From contig JADZAP010000031.1 in NCBI GenBank assembly GCA_020852705.1, positions 1 to 64,000 on the forward strand: 64,000 nt of DNA. Direction: 5' to 3'. The first letter of the stretch is position 1; each line of letters opens with the position of its first letter. The DNA is from Ignavibacteria bacterium (GTDB taxonomy: Bacteria; Bacteroidota; Ignavibacteria; Tepidaquicellales; OLB5). Positions 45,252-54,498 of the stretch are shown here, one piece after another. The notes below the pieces were generated by a model. It was not told where the DNA came from. It saw only the letters and a list, made by a program, of their open reading frames with translations, and searched no databases. Made by a program: the position numbers and the translations under genes.

Positions 45252-46106
45252 ATGGATAAAATATTTATTGAGATTGAAATAGCTTTTAGCGATTTGACTT
45301 ATGACCTTATTTATAACAGACTTTACCTAAATGGTTTAACATCATTTCTTGAAGAAAACAGAAAAATAAAGGTTTATTTGACTCGAGGCGAATCTGCAAT
45401 TTCAGAAAAAATTACTAAGGAGTTGCGTGAGTTTGATAATATTCCGGAAAAATGTATCTCTTTAAGTATTTTTAATAACAAAGATTGGAACAATGAATGG
45501 GAAAAATCAATTGAACCTGTTTATATTTTTAATAAATTAGTTATATATCCTTCATGGAAAAAGGATTCCATAAAACGGCATAATGAAATAATTCCAATAC
45601 AAATAGACCCTAAAATGTCCTTTGGTACCGGACACAATGATACTACTCAGCTAATCTTAGAACTACTTTGTACATATATTGAACCTGAAGAAAACAGTTA
45701 TATGCTAGATTTTGGATGCGGTACGGGAATATTAAGCATAGCAGCCATAAAACTTGGGATTAAAAATGCAGTTGCTATTGAAATTGATAGTGATGCAATT
45801 GAAAATGCTAAAGAAAATTTTGAGGTAAATGGTGTTTCTGAATATATCATATTATATAAGAGTAATATATCTGAAATAAATGAAAAGGGTTTTGATATCA
45901 TTGCAGCAAACATTACAAGCAATGTGATACTGCCTAATCTTGGAGAAATGTATAATAAATTATCAGCCGGAGGAAAACTTTTTATTACAGGAATTCTTAA
46001 AGAAGAAACTGAAGAAATGATAATAAATTTAACTAAGTATAACTTTGGTTTAAAGGAACTTAAACAGCGGGCTGAATGGTCTGCTTTTTATGCTGTTAAA
46101 CAATAA
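45252..46106 (+). CDS. prmA: Ribosomal protein L11 methyltransferase
   Basis: PrmA trimethylates ribosomal protein L11. The 284-residue protein has an N-terminal domain (MDKIFIEIEIAFSDLTYDLIYNRL), a hinge with IPIQIDPKMSFGTGHNDTTQLILELL, and a SAM-binding domain with LDFGCGTGILSIAAIKLG, AIEIDSDAIENA and the NITSNVIL motif that marks PrmA. Length and order fit a normal enzyme. It starts at ATG 45252, 7 bp after folD, and ppx follows after 12 bp, so these genes form one transcript. Confidence 0.95.
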   Translation: MDKIFIEIEIAFSDLTYDLIYNRLYLNGLTSFLEENRKIKVYLTRGESAISEKITKELREFDNIPEKCISLSIFNNKDWNNEWEKSIEPVYIFNKLVIYPSWKKDSIKRHNEIIPIQIDPKMSFGTGHNDTTQLILELLCTYIEPEENSYMLDFGCGTGILSIAAIKLGIKNAVAIEIDSDAIENAKENFEVNGVSEYIILYKSNISEINEKGFDIIAANITSNVILPNLGEMYNKLSAGGKLFITGILKEETEEMIINLTKYNFGLKELKQRAEWSAFYAVKQ

Positions 46107-46118
46107 TTTATACAACAA

Positions 46119-47072
46119 ATGAAAAGAACAGTCATTGATATCGGTACAAATACCATTCTGATGCTTATTGGAGAGTTTGATAAAAACACTAATTCAATTA
46201 ATAAAATACTTGATGCTCAACGTGTTCCAAGAATTGGAAGAGGAGTAGATAAAAACAGAAATATCCTTCCTGAATCAATTACCAAAGCTATAGAAATATT
46301 AAATGAATATAAAATTTTTAGTGAAAAATATTTATCTAAAGAAATATTTGCAACATCAACCAGTTTTATCAGGGATTCAAATAACCGTGATGAGTTTATA
46401 CAACAAATTAAGATAAATACAGGAATTAAAATTGAAGTATTATCGGGAAAAGATGAAGCTGAACTGACGTACATAGGCGGTGTATATGATAAACTTTCAG
46501 GAAATGGTGAGAATCTTACAACAATTGATATTGGCGGAGGCAGTACAGAAATTTCAACATCAACCGGACTGATAAACAACTTTAAGGAGTTAAAAAATAT
46601 AAATCTTAATTCCAAAAGTTTCAACATAGGTTCAGTAAGAATTAAGGAGAAATTCCTTAACCAACACCCTCCCGCTTTTGATGACATAATAACTGCAGAA
46701 ACATTTATTAATGAAAACCTGGATCAAATTAATTTTGATACTCAAAACACAAAACTGATTGGTCTAGCAGGCACAATTACTTCGCTTGGGACAATTATTT
46801 TAAATCTTGATAAATTTGAAGCTGAAAAAGTTGATGGATTAAAAATCACAATTGACCAGATTGATAATATCTTACAGAAGCTTACACCAATGCCAATAGA
46901 AGAACTCTACGGAATGGGAGACTTTATGACAGGCAGAGCTGATATTTTAATACCGGGTATATTGATATTGAAATGTTTTATGCAGAAATCGGGTTTTGAA
47001 AGTTTAACCGTTAGTACTAAAGGTTTAAGATACGGGGTATTTTTAAGAGAAGAATTTAAAAATATTACCTAA
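46119..47072 (+). CDS. Exopolyphosphatase / pppGpp phosphohydrolase family
   Basis: A 317-residue ASKHA-fold phosphatase of the Ppx/GppA family, with VIDIGTNTILMLIGEF, the GIKIEVLSGKDEAELTYIGG segment, TIDIGGGSTEIST and GLAGTITSLGTI. Its length is that of the short form without the C-terminal HD domain, as seen in Bacteroidota. It would split inorganic phosphate off polyphosphate ends or remove the 5' phosphate from pppGpp; sequence alone does not choose. A polyphosphate kinase (56784-57704) is in the same window. Confidence 0.9.
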   Translation: MKRTVIDIGTNTILMLIGEFDKNTNSINKILDAQRVPRIGRGVDKNRNILPESITKAIEILNEYKIFSEKYLSKEIFATSTSFIRDSNNRDEFIQQIKINTGIKIEVLSGKDEAELTYIGGVYDKLSGNGENLTTIDIGGGSTEISTSTGLINNFKELKNINLNSKSFNIGSVRIKEKFLNQHPPAFDDIITAETFINENLDQINFDTQNTKLIGLAGTITSLGTIILNLDKFEAEKVDGLKITIDQIDNILQKLTPMPIEELYGMGDFMTGRADILIPGILILKCFMQKSGFESLTVSTKGLRYGVFLREEFKNIT

Positions 47073-47103
47073 TTAATATAAATCAGGATATCAAAACTTC
47101 AAA

Positions 47104-47730
47104 TTAATGTGCAGCAATTAATTCATATATACCTTTATATACTAAATTTACAGCAATTGCCAGAATAAAAAATCCCATCATTCTTGTTAAAACATTAATT
47201 CCATTTGAGCCAAGTTTCTTCATTAGAGGAATAGAAAGATACAAGAAAACGTATGTTACAATTGCAATTGCAAATATTCCCAAAACAAAACCTATATAAT
47301 CTTCAATATGTTTAGCACCGGTTGAAAGTCCAATAACTGCACCAATTGCACCGGGACCGCTTAATATAGGCATTGCCATAGGCATAAATGAAATATCTAA
47401 GTTCTGTACTTTAGATTCATCATCTTTTTTACTTTCAGGTTTAGAATTTACCATTGCCCAACCTGAATTTGCAACTATTAACCCCCCTGCAATTTGAAGC
47501 ACACCGAGAGAAATACCAAAAAGCTCTAAAAGCAGCTTGCCTATGAGCAGGAATGTAATGAGTATAAAAAATACATTTATACTTGTTTTTCTTGCCTGCT
47601 GAAGTCTGAATTCAGTAGTATCATTTGCCGTTAAACCTGAAAAAGCAGGTACACCTCCAATTGGGTTAATAAGCGGAAATAAAACACTGAATGCAATTCC
47701 CGCAAACGAAAATATATCAGCAAATGACAT
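47104..47730 (-). CDS. MarC-family integral membrane protein
   Basis: A 208-residue six-helix membrane protein of the MarC (UPF0056) family: LINPIGGVPAFSGLT in helix 1, ARKTSINVF, GLIVANSGWAMV, FMPMAMPILSGPGAIGAVIGLS and the final ILTRMMGFFILAIAVNLVYKGI region. The name comes from the E. coli multiple-antibiotic-resistance locus; the function is unsettled and it is not proven to be a resistance protein. It lies 6 bp downstream of the peptide-binding lipoprotein gene. Confidence 0.9.
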   Translation of the reverse strand: MSFADIFSFAGIAFSVLFPLINPIGGVPAFSGLTANDTTEFRLQQARKTSINVFFILITFLLIGKLLLELFGISLGVLQIAGGLIVANSGWAMVNSKPESKKDDESKVQNLDISFMPMAMPILSGPGAIGAVIGLSTGAKHIEDYIGFVLGIFAIAIVTYVFLYLSIPLMKKLGSNGINVLTRMMGFFILAIAVNLVYKGIYELIAAH

Positions 47731-47736
47731 TTGAAT

Positions 47737-49401
47737 TTATTTTATTGTGCAATACTTTAAGTTAATAATCCCTAAACCATCAACATACATTCCTTGAACT
47801 CTTTTGAGTTTAAGATAAATATATTTATTGTAATAAATTATTATCCAAGGTGAATCTTCAAGTAATATTTTATCAATTTGGTGATAAACATCCATGCGAT
47901 CATTAAAGTTTGTTAGCTTTAAGGCAAGTTCATATAAAGAATCAACTTTAAGATTCTTATAATGGTTAGTATTTGGTCCTATTGGAGTTTTATTTTTACT
48001 GTAAAATAAAGCATAATAATTTTCCGGATCGTAATAATCAGCCCCCCAGTTAGCACGCCAAAATGAAAGTTTCCCTTCATTTTGTGCAGAGCGATGGGTA
48101 GCACCTAGCATCTCTTCAATTTGAAGATCAATACCAATTTCCTTTAACTGTGCCTGAATAGCTTCGCACAGCTCACGCTGTGATTCATCATTATGAAACA
48201 CAAGTTTCAACTTCAAACCTTTTCCTTCAGGATATCCTGCTTCCTTAAGTAATTGTTTAGCTTTTTCTTTATCGTAAGTATATCCTTTAACATCTGCAGA
48301 GTAACCCGGCATACCTACCGGTAACGGACCATTAATACCAGGCGTTCCTTTATTTTTAAGTACATACGTGCAAATCTTAGCTCTATCTATTGCATAGTTT
48401 ATTGCCTGTCTTAATTTTTTATTTTCAGCAAGCGGGTTATCTTTACCACCTTCCATTTGGGTGTTCATCATAGTTCCCAGATAAACCGTATTAAGATACG
48501 GCTGTTTTATCATATCAAAATTATATTCAGAAAGCAGATTACCTTTATCATCTGTGATTTCTCCAAAAACATCAACAGAGGGTTTATCAAAATCAAGTCT
48601 TCCCTCTTTAAAATCAAGAAATTCTGTTTCAGTGCTTCTTATAAATGAAACAGTAAAACCACCAATCATTGGTAATTGTTTACCCGAACTATCTTTACCC
48701 CAATACTTTTCATTTTTAGTGCAAACAAGTTCTTTATCAATATCCCATTTAACAAATTTAAAAGGTCCGGTACCAACTATCCTGAAGCCAAAATCGTCTT
48801 TATACATATCAACAGCTTCGCGGGGATATACATAGCCATACGGCATGGTTAATATACTTATAAACGGTGCAAACGGCTGAACAAGTTTAATAACAAAGGT
48901 AGAATCATCCTGTGCAACAAAACCGCTGATACTTTTTATTTTTTCTGGTGCTTCTGAAAATTCTTTTGCACCTTCAACTTTATCACGGTAAACCCATAAA
49001 CCGCGCGTTTTAACACGCGGGTCGCAGACCCTTTCATAACAATATTTAAAATCTGCAGATATAACTTTTCTGCCTTTTCCTCCCGAAAAACATTTATCAT
49101 CATGAAAATATACATCATTCCTTAAATGGAAAGTATATATTTTGCCGTCAGGAGATATTTCAAAACTTTTTGCAATAAGAGGAATAAGTTTTGCATTTTG
49201 ATTATACTCAACTAATCCCTCACAGGTGTTAATTAATACATGAAGAGCAGGATAATTATTTGCAGTTATAGGGTCAAGACTTTCAATGCCGTTAGGCTCG
49301 TTGTAACGGAAAATTTTACCGGATGTATCTTTACCAGAACATCCGATTAAAGGAAGAAATAAAAAAACAGCGAAAGCAATTGATCCCGCTGTAAAAAACA
49401 T
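47737..49401 (-). CDS. Peptide/oligopeptide-binding ABC transporter lipoprotein (SBP family 5)
   Basis: A 554-residue solute-binding protein of the OppA/DppA family. The signal ends in a lipobox, LPLIGC, with Cys near residue 21. Family text includes YNEPNGIESLDPITANN, VFGEITDDKG, QGVTFSF-like FTVSFIRSTETEF, NKKLRQAINYAIDRAKI and GMPGYSADVKGYTYDKEKAKQLLKEAGY. It binds peptides or small charged solutes and hands them to an ABC permease; no permease or ATPase genes are in the window, so it is an orphan here. marC is 6 bp downstream. Confidence 0.93.
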   Translation of the reverse strand: MFFTAGSIAFAVFLFLPLIGCSGKDTSGKIFRYNEPNGIESLDPITANNYPALHVLINTCEGLVEYNQNAKLIPLIAKSFEISPDGKIYTFHLRNDVYFHDDKCFSGGKGRKVISADFKYCYERVCDPRVKTRGLWVYRDKVEGAKEFSEAPEKIKSISGFVAQDDSTFVIKLVQPFAPFISILTMPYGYVYPREAVDMYKDDFGFRIVGTGPFKFVKWDIDKELVCTKNEKYWGKDSSGKQLPMIGGFTVSFIRSTETEFLDFKEGRLDFDKPSVDVFGEITDDKGNLLSEYNFDMIKQPYLNTVYLGTMMNTQMEGGKDNPLAENKKLRQAINYAIDRAKICTYVLKNKGTPGINGPLPVGMPGYSADVKGYTYDKEKAKQLLKEAGYPEGKGLKLKLVFHNDESQRELCEAIQAQLKEIGIDLQIEEMLGATHRSAQNEGKLSFWRANWGADYYDPENYYALFYSKNKTPIGPNTNHYKNLKVDSLYELALKLTNFNDRMDVYHQIDKILLEDSPWIIIYYNKYIYLKLKRVQGMYVDGLGIINLKYCTIK

Positions 49402-49470
49402 TTTTTTTATTGTTATCTTTTTAAAAATTAATGGAAAATATTAAAAAAAATTATGTATTAGTATGTTTAG

Positions 49471-49543
49471 TGCATCCTTGGGGACTCGAACCCCAGGCCT
49501 AATGATTAAGAGTCATTTGCTCTACCAACTGAGCTAAGGATGC
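49471..49543 (-). tRNA. tRNA-Lys(CTT)
   Basis: Minus-strand 73-nt cloverleaf: acceptor GCATCCT/AGGATGC, D stem GCTC/GAGC, anticodon stem AATGA/TCATT with loop CTCTTAA (anticodon CTT), T arm TGGGG-TTCGAGT-CCCCA, discriminator A. CCA is not encoded. Confidence 0.95.
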
Positions 49544-50030
49544 CCACAAATATGGCGGAAAAATGAAACTTTTGCAATGCAGAATATCAAATCAGTTACA
49601 AAAATACTCACTATTTATTTGTACACATTTGAAAATTAATTATATTAATATTTAGATTAAATTCTTAATAATAATATACTCTGATTTAGAATCAAAAAGA
49701 TCATTTTACTAATCAATTTTAAATAAAAAAAATATTCTGCAAATTTGAAAAAATAAAAAAAAATCAATTTAGAAATGAAGCAGCATTTATCCGGGTTATT
49801 TAATAATTTATTTTCAATTTGTATTTTTCACTAATAATTACATGAATAATTCACTGAAATTTGGATAAATAGTTTAAAAAAATAATCCTAATTTACCTTA
49901 ATTAATAGAATTAATGGGAATCAATAATGCAGAAATTTTCTGAAATGTTTATATAGATATATAGTGTTTTATACGGATTCAATGTACTTCATTTTCAAAT
50001 TAACAATTTAATGATTAAAAGTAAATAAAA
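49544..50030. other. 487-bp AT-rich intergenic region between tRNA-Lys and glgB
   Basis: A divergent gap of very AT-rich sequence. A possible -7 box (TATTTTTG on the minus strand, 49599-49606) could serve tRNA-Lys. The plus-strand promoter of the alpha-glucan cluster must lie here but I could not identify it. No open reading frame, RNA gene or clear repeat was found. Confidence 0.5.
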
Positions 50031-52370
50031 ATGTCAGAGGAAAAAAATATTAAAAATATCATACAATCAGTTGAAGAAGCAGCGGAAAAACGGAAAAAGG
50101 AAATTGAAGAGAAACTTCATCCTGAGAACTTCAAAGATGAACCTATAGTAAATACTGGAATTAAAAATCCTGAAACTCCCGAATTAGAACAGAATTCAGA
50201 AACAGAAAAAACAGAATCATCCGGTAAAGTTGCTGAAAGTAATGAAATTGATTTTAATATTAAGTTAGCTGAACTGGAAAAACCCGAAAAAATTACTTTA
50301 GCTGGAAACATTAATGAGAAACAAACAGGTATTGATTTACCAAAGCTGATTGAAACTGAAGGTAAAATCCTCTTAACTGAAAAAAAAGATATTGTGAAAG
50401 CAATCGAAAAACCGATAGAGACCATCACATCAAATTTTCACAACGAACAGGAACAATCTAAATTGGTTACAGATTTTGATGTTCACCTCTTTAATACCGG
50501 AACTTATTATAAAATTTATGAAAAATTCGGAGCACAAATTACAATTGAAAATGGTATCAGCGGAGTACGATTTACTACTTGGGCACCAAATGCAGAATCA
50601 ATATCAGTTATTGGTGAGTTTAACGGCTGGAATGACACAAATAATTACATGAATAAAGTACATGATTCAGGAATTTGGTCTGTATTTATAAGTGATTTAA
50701 AACAGGGAGATACTTATAAATTTTCAATTAAGAGCAAAGTTGACGGTGTACAAAGGAGAAAAATAGATCCGTATGCTTTCAGGAGTGAGGTAAGGCCAAA
50801 AAATGCCTGTGTTGTTCATGATATTAATAATTATGAATGGAATGATTCAGAGTGGATAGCTAATCGCGCAGGCAATTCTTTTAAAGAGACCGCAATGAAC
50901 ATATATGAATTACATCTGGGCTCGTGGAAAAGGAATTACAATAATAAAGAATTTCCAAATGAATGGGGATACTTAAGCTATGGGCAGCTTGCTCAACAGA
51001 TTGTAGATTACGTTAAACAACAGGGCTACACACATATTGAACTAATGCCCGTAATGGAGCATCCTCTGGATATATCATGGGGGTATCAGGTAACTCATTA
51101 TTACGCACCGACAAGCCGTTTTGGCGAACCACAAGATTTTATGTATTTTGTTGATTATTGCCATCAGAATGGAATTGGGGTTATACTGGACTGGGTTCCC
51201 GCCCACTTCCCTGCAGATGAGCATGCTCTTGCATTCTATGACGGTTCACAGATTTATGCCTACGAGAGCTGGAAAAAAGGATTTCACAAAGACTGGAATA
51301 CATACGTGTTTGATTACGCAAGACCGCAGGTAAAAAACTTTTTAATTGCAAGCGCATTGTTTTGGTTTGAAAAATACCATGCTGACGGATTAAGAGTTGA
51401 TGCAGTTGCATCAATGCTTTATCTTGATTATTCCAGAAAACAAGGTGAGTGGGAACCAAACATTCATGGCGGCAGAGAAAATCTTGAAGCAGTTGAGTTT
51501 TTAAAACATTTGAATGATATAGTTCATAAATACTGTGCGGGAACAGTTATGATTGCGGAAGAATCAACTAGCTGGCCTGGTGTTTCACATTCTGTAAATG
51601 AAGGAGGTTTAGGATTTGATATGAAATGGAACATGGGATGGATGAATGACATACTGTTATACTTCAGCAAGGAGCCTGTTCACCGGAAATATCATCAGGG
51701 AAAAATTACATTTTCGTTATGGTATGCTTTCAGCGAAAATTTTGTTCTTCCAATTTCTCACGATGAAGTAGTACACGGAAAACACTCGCTTTTAGAAAAA
51801 ATGCCGGGCGATACATGGCAGAAGTTTGCGAATCTGCGGTTATTTTTTGGGTTTATGACAGGACATCCCGGGAAGAAACTTAATTTTATGACGAGTGATA
51901 TTGGACAATATAATGAATGGAACAGCGAAGCTTCGCTGGAATGGAATTTATTAGAACTTGTTGAAATTAACAGACAGCTAAATAAATTTGTTAAAGATCT
52001 TAATCATCTTTATAAATCACATCCGGAGTTATATGAAGTGGACTTCCAAAGTGAAGGATTTCAATGGATAGATTTTTCAGATGCACTTTCTAGCATTCTT
52101 TCTTTCTACCGTCTTTCAAAGGACAAAAAGCAAATGCTGTTATTTGTATTTAATATGACACCAATTATAAGGGATAACTATATTGTTGGAGTACCGCAAA
52201 CCGGTTTTTGGAAGGAAGTATTGAACAGTGATGCGGAAGTTTACGGAGGTTCAGGTATAGGCAATTTTGGAGGAAAGCACTCCGAACCGGTTAAGAGCAA
52301 GCAATGGGAAAACTCAATTACTTTAACCCTTCCCCCGCTTGCTGTGAATGTTTTTGAATTAATTATATAA
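50031..52370 (+). CDS. glgB: 1,4-alpha-glucan branching enzyme with charged N-terminal extension
   Basis: GlgB makes alpha-1,6 branches in glycogen. The 779-residue protein has, from about residue 145, a normal GlgB: CBM48 (GVRFTTWAPNAESISVIGEFNGW), the GH13 barrel with DWVPAHFP, the catalytic Asp in LRVDAVASMLY (near 460), Glu in MIAEESTSW and Asp in SHDEVVHGKHS, and the C-terminal beta domain. The first ~145 residues are not part of the family fold: a Glu/Lys/Ile-rich, low-complexity stretch with repeated EKPE, EKTE and EKIE text, probably flexible or coiled. It heads the plus-strand glucan cluster. Confidence 0.95.
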   Translation: MSEEKNIKNIIQSVEEAAEKRKKEIEEKLHPENFKDEPIVNTGIKNPETPELEQNSETEKTESSGKVAESNEIDFNIKLAELEKPEKITLAGNINEKQTGIDLPKLIETEGKILLTEKKDIVKAIEKPIETITSNFHNEQEQSKLVTDFDVHLFNTGTYYKIYEKFGAQITIENGISGVRFTTWAPNAESISVIGEFNGWNDTNNYMNKVHDSGIWSVFISDLKQGDTYKFSIKSKVDGVQRRKIDPYAFRSEVRPKNACVVHDINNYEWNDSEWIANRAGNSFKETAMNIYELHLGSWKRNYNNKEFPNEWGYLSYGQLAQQIVDYVKQQGYTHIELMPVMEHPLDISWGYQVTHYYAPTSRFGEPQDFMYFVDYCHQNGIGVILDWVPAHFPADEHALAFYDGSQIYAYESWKKGFHKDWNTYVFDYARPQVKNFLIASALFWFEKYHADGLRVDAVASMLYLDYSRKQGEWEPNIHGGRENLEAVEFLKHLNDIVHKYCAGTVMIAEESTSWPGVSHSVNEGGLGFDMKWNMGWMNDILLYFSKEPVHRKYHQGKITFSLWYAFSENFVLPISHDEVVHGKHSLLEKMPGDTWQKFANLRLFFGFMTGHPGKKLNFMTSDIGQYNEWNSEASLEWNLLELVEINRQLNKFVKDLNHLYKSHPELYEVDFQSEGFQWIDFSDALSSILSFYRLSKDKKQMLLFVFNMTPIIRDNYIVGVPQTGFWKEVLNSDAEVYGGSGIGNFGGKHSEPVKSKQWENSITLTLPPLAVNVFELII

Positions 52371-52407
52371 CCGATCTAAATAAATATAGTTTAAGAGAAA
52401 GATTATA

Positions 52408-52935
52408 ATGACTTATTATGCATTTCTAAAAGGAATAAATCTAGGGAAACGAACTATTAGAATGACTGTGCTTAAAGATGAATTTGAAAAACTTGGCTTT
52501 GGAAATATACGTACATTTATTGCAAGCGGAAATGTAGTATTTGAATCCTCATTAAAAGCAGATTCAATAAAAGTAAAAATTGAAAAAGCATTGAAATATA
52601 AATTTAGTTTTGATGTAATTGTATTTATAAGAAACCAAAGAGAAATGGAAAAGATAATCAGTGGCTATCCTTTCAGCAATATTAAAGGAGATAAAGATTA
52701 CAAAATTTCAGTTGGATTTCTATCTGAAAAGCCCGGTAAAGCTGCAATTAAAGAGCTTGAATCCTTCAGTACTGAAAGTGAAATTATGAAAGTTAAAGGA
52801 GACACTTTTTATCACCTTACAAAAGGTAAATTTTCTGATTCTATGGTATTTAAAAAGAATTTACCTGAAAAGATACTAAAAGTAGTTTGCACAATACGAA
52901 ATTTGAACACTGTAAATAAAATTTTAACAATATAA
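52408..52935 (+). CDS. DUF1697 family protein
   Basis: A 175-residue protein with the DUF1697 pattern: YYAFLKGINLGKRTIRM, LGFGNIRTFIASGNVVFES, VIVFIRNQREMEKII, and the C-terminal ILKVVCTIRNLNTVNKI. Structures of the family show a two-domain alpha/beta fold; the function is unknown. It sits between glgB (37 bp) and the GH57 gene (30 bp), which may be only a positional link; DUF1697 genes are normally found outside sugar clusters. Confidence 0.85.
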   Translation: MTYYAFLKGINLGKRTIRMTVLKDEFEKLGFGNIRTFIASGNVVFESSLKADSIKVKIEKALKYKFSFDVIVFIRNQREMEKIISGYPFSNIKGDKDYKISVGFLSEKPGKAAIKELESFSTESEIMKVKGDTFYHLTKGKFSDSMVFKKNLPEKILKVVCTIRNLNTVNKILTI

Positions 52936-52965
52936 TTAAATAATTTAGCAGAAAAGAAGAATACA

Positions 52966-54498
52966 TTGATAAATATTTGCATACACGGACATTTTTACCA
53001 GCCGCCTAGAGAAAATCCGTGGACAGGAGAAATTGAAAATCAGCCAAGTGCAGCACCGTATCATGACTGGAATGAAAAAATATACCATGAATGTTACAAA
53101 GCAAATTCAGAAGCAGAGATAATTGATGATTCTCAAAAAGTAGTTGCAAAAATAAATAATTACAATTATATCGATTTTAATTTCGGTCCGACTCTTATGG
53201 CATGGATAAAGAAGAAACATCCTGATACTTATATTAAAATTTTACAGGCAGACAGTGAAAGTATAAAATTTCATAACGGGCATGGTAATGCAATTGCAAT
53301 GTGTTATAGCCACATGATAATGCCGCTTGCTAATTTGAATGATAAGATAACACAGGTTAAATGGGGTCTTGCGGATTTTAAATATCATTTCAAAAGGGAT
53401 TCTGAAGGTATTTGGCTTCCTGAAACTGCCTGCAACACAGAAACTCTGGAAGTATTAATAGCCGAAGGTATAAAATTTATAATTTTAGATAGCAGCCAAG
53501 CAGCATTTTACAGGAAAATAGATGAAACTAAATGGATTGATGTAAACAACAATTCAATTGATCCGGTGATTCCTTATAAATGTTATTCTGAAATTCAGAA
53601 AGATAAATACATAACAATATTTTTTTATAACGGACCTGTATCTAAGGCAGTAGCGTTTGATGATGTTCTAAAAAGCTCTCAAAACCTGCTGATGAAAATA
53701 AAATCTGCTGCCGAAAGAGAAAATGTATTTCCTAAAAACCAATTGGTTAGTGTTGCAACAGATGGTGAAACTTTTGGTCATCATAAAAGATATGCTGAAC
53801 GCACACTTGCATTTTTCCTTAGAGTACTTGCACCTGAAAATAAACTTAAAATTGTTAATTTTGCAGAATATCTTGAAGCAAATGATACGCAATATGAAGT
53901 TAAAATTAAATCCGGAGATAACGGAGAGGGAACATCATGGAGCTGTGTACACGGAGTTAAGCGATGGAAGGATAATTGCGGATGCGGAGGAGGCGGCGGA
54001 TGGACGCAGCAATGGCGTAAGCCATTAAGAGAAACTTTAGACTGGCTTAGAGATCAGATGATAATTATTTATGAAAATCTAGGGAGCAAAATGTTTATTG
54101 ATGTTTGGAAAGCACGAAATGAATATATAGAATTAATTCTTGAATATACCAAAGACAGAGAGAATAAATTCTTTAAAAATAATTCAATTAAATCATTAAC
54201 CCATAACGAAAAATTGATTGCAATAAAGCTGCTGGAGATGCAGAAATATTCAATGTTAATGTTTACAAGCTGCGGTTGGTTTTTCAGCGAAATATCAGGA
54301 CTTGAAACTGTAAAGATACTTGAATATGCTTTACGTGCAATAGAACTTGTCAAAGAATTAACAGGTGTTGACCTTGAGAGTGAAGTAAAATTCAGATTAA
54401 ATGATGCAAAAAGCAACATACCTAAATATAAAACCGGCAAAGGTGTTTTTGAACAGCTTGTAATACCTCATAAAGTAATACCCAAGGAGACTACTTGA
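52966..54498 (+). CDS. GH57 family glycoside hydrolase (DUF3536-type, short form)
   Basis: A 510-residue GH57 enzyme acting on alpha-glucans. Motif 1 is IHGHFYQPPREN, the nucleophile Glu lies in GIWLPETACN and the acid/base Asp in VATDGETFGHHK. Text such as AAPYHDWNEKIYHECY and FNFGPTLMAWI belongs to the group usually followed by DUF3536; those proteins are near 800 residues (my recall), so this one appears to lack the C-terminal third, yet it ends in a clean stop at a normal position for the catalytic part. A Cys-Gly/Gly-rich CGCGGGGGW loop is visible. Start TTG 52966. The stop overlaps malQ by 4 bp. Substrate uncertain. Confidence 0.87.
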   Translation: MINICIHGHFYQPPRENPWTGEIENQPSAAPYHDWNEKIYHECYKANSEAEIIDDSQKVVAKINNYNYIDFNFGPTLMAWIKKKHPDTYIKILQADSESIKFHNGHGNAIAMCYSHMIMPLANLNDKITQVKWGLADFKYHFKRDSEGIWLPETACNTETLEVLIAEGIKFIILDSSQAAFYRKIDETKWIDVNNNSIDPVIPYKCYSEIQKDKYITIFFYNGPVSKAVAFDDVLKSSQNLLMKIKSAAERENVFPKNQLVSVATDGETFGHHKRYAERTLAFFLRVLAPENKLKIVNFAEYLEANDTQYEVKIKSGDNGEGTSWSCVHGVKRWKDNCGCGGGGGWTQQWRKPLRETLDWLRDQMIIIYENLGSKMFIDVWKARNEYIELILEYTKDRENKFFKNNSIKSLTHNEKLIAIKLLEMQKYSMLMFTSCGWFFSEISGLETVKILEYALRAIELVKELTGVDLESEVKFRLNDAKSNIPKYKTGKGVFEQLVIPHKVIPKETT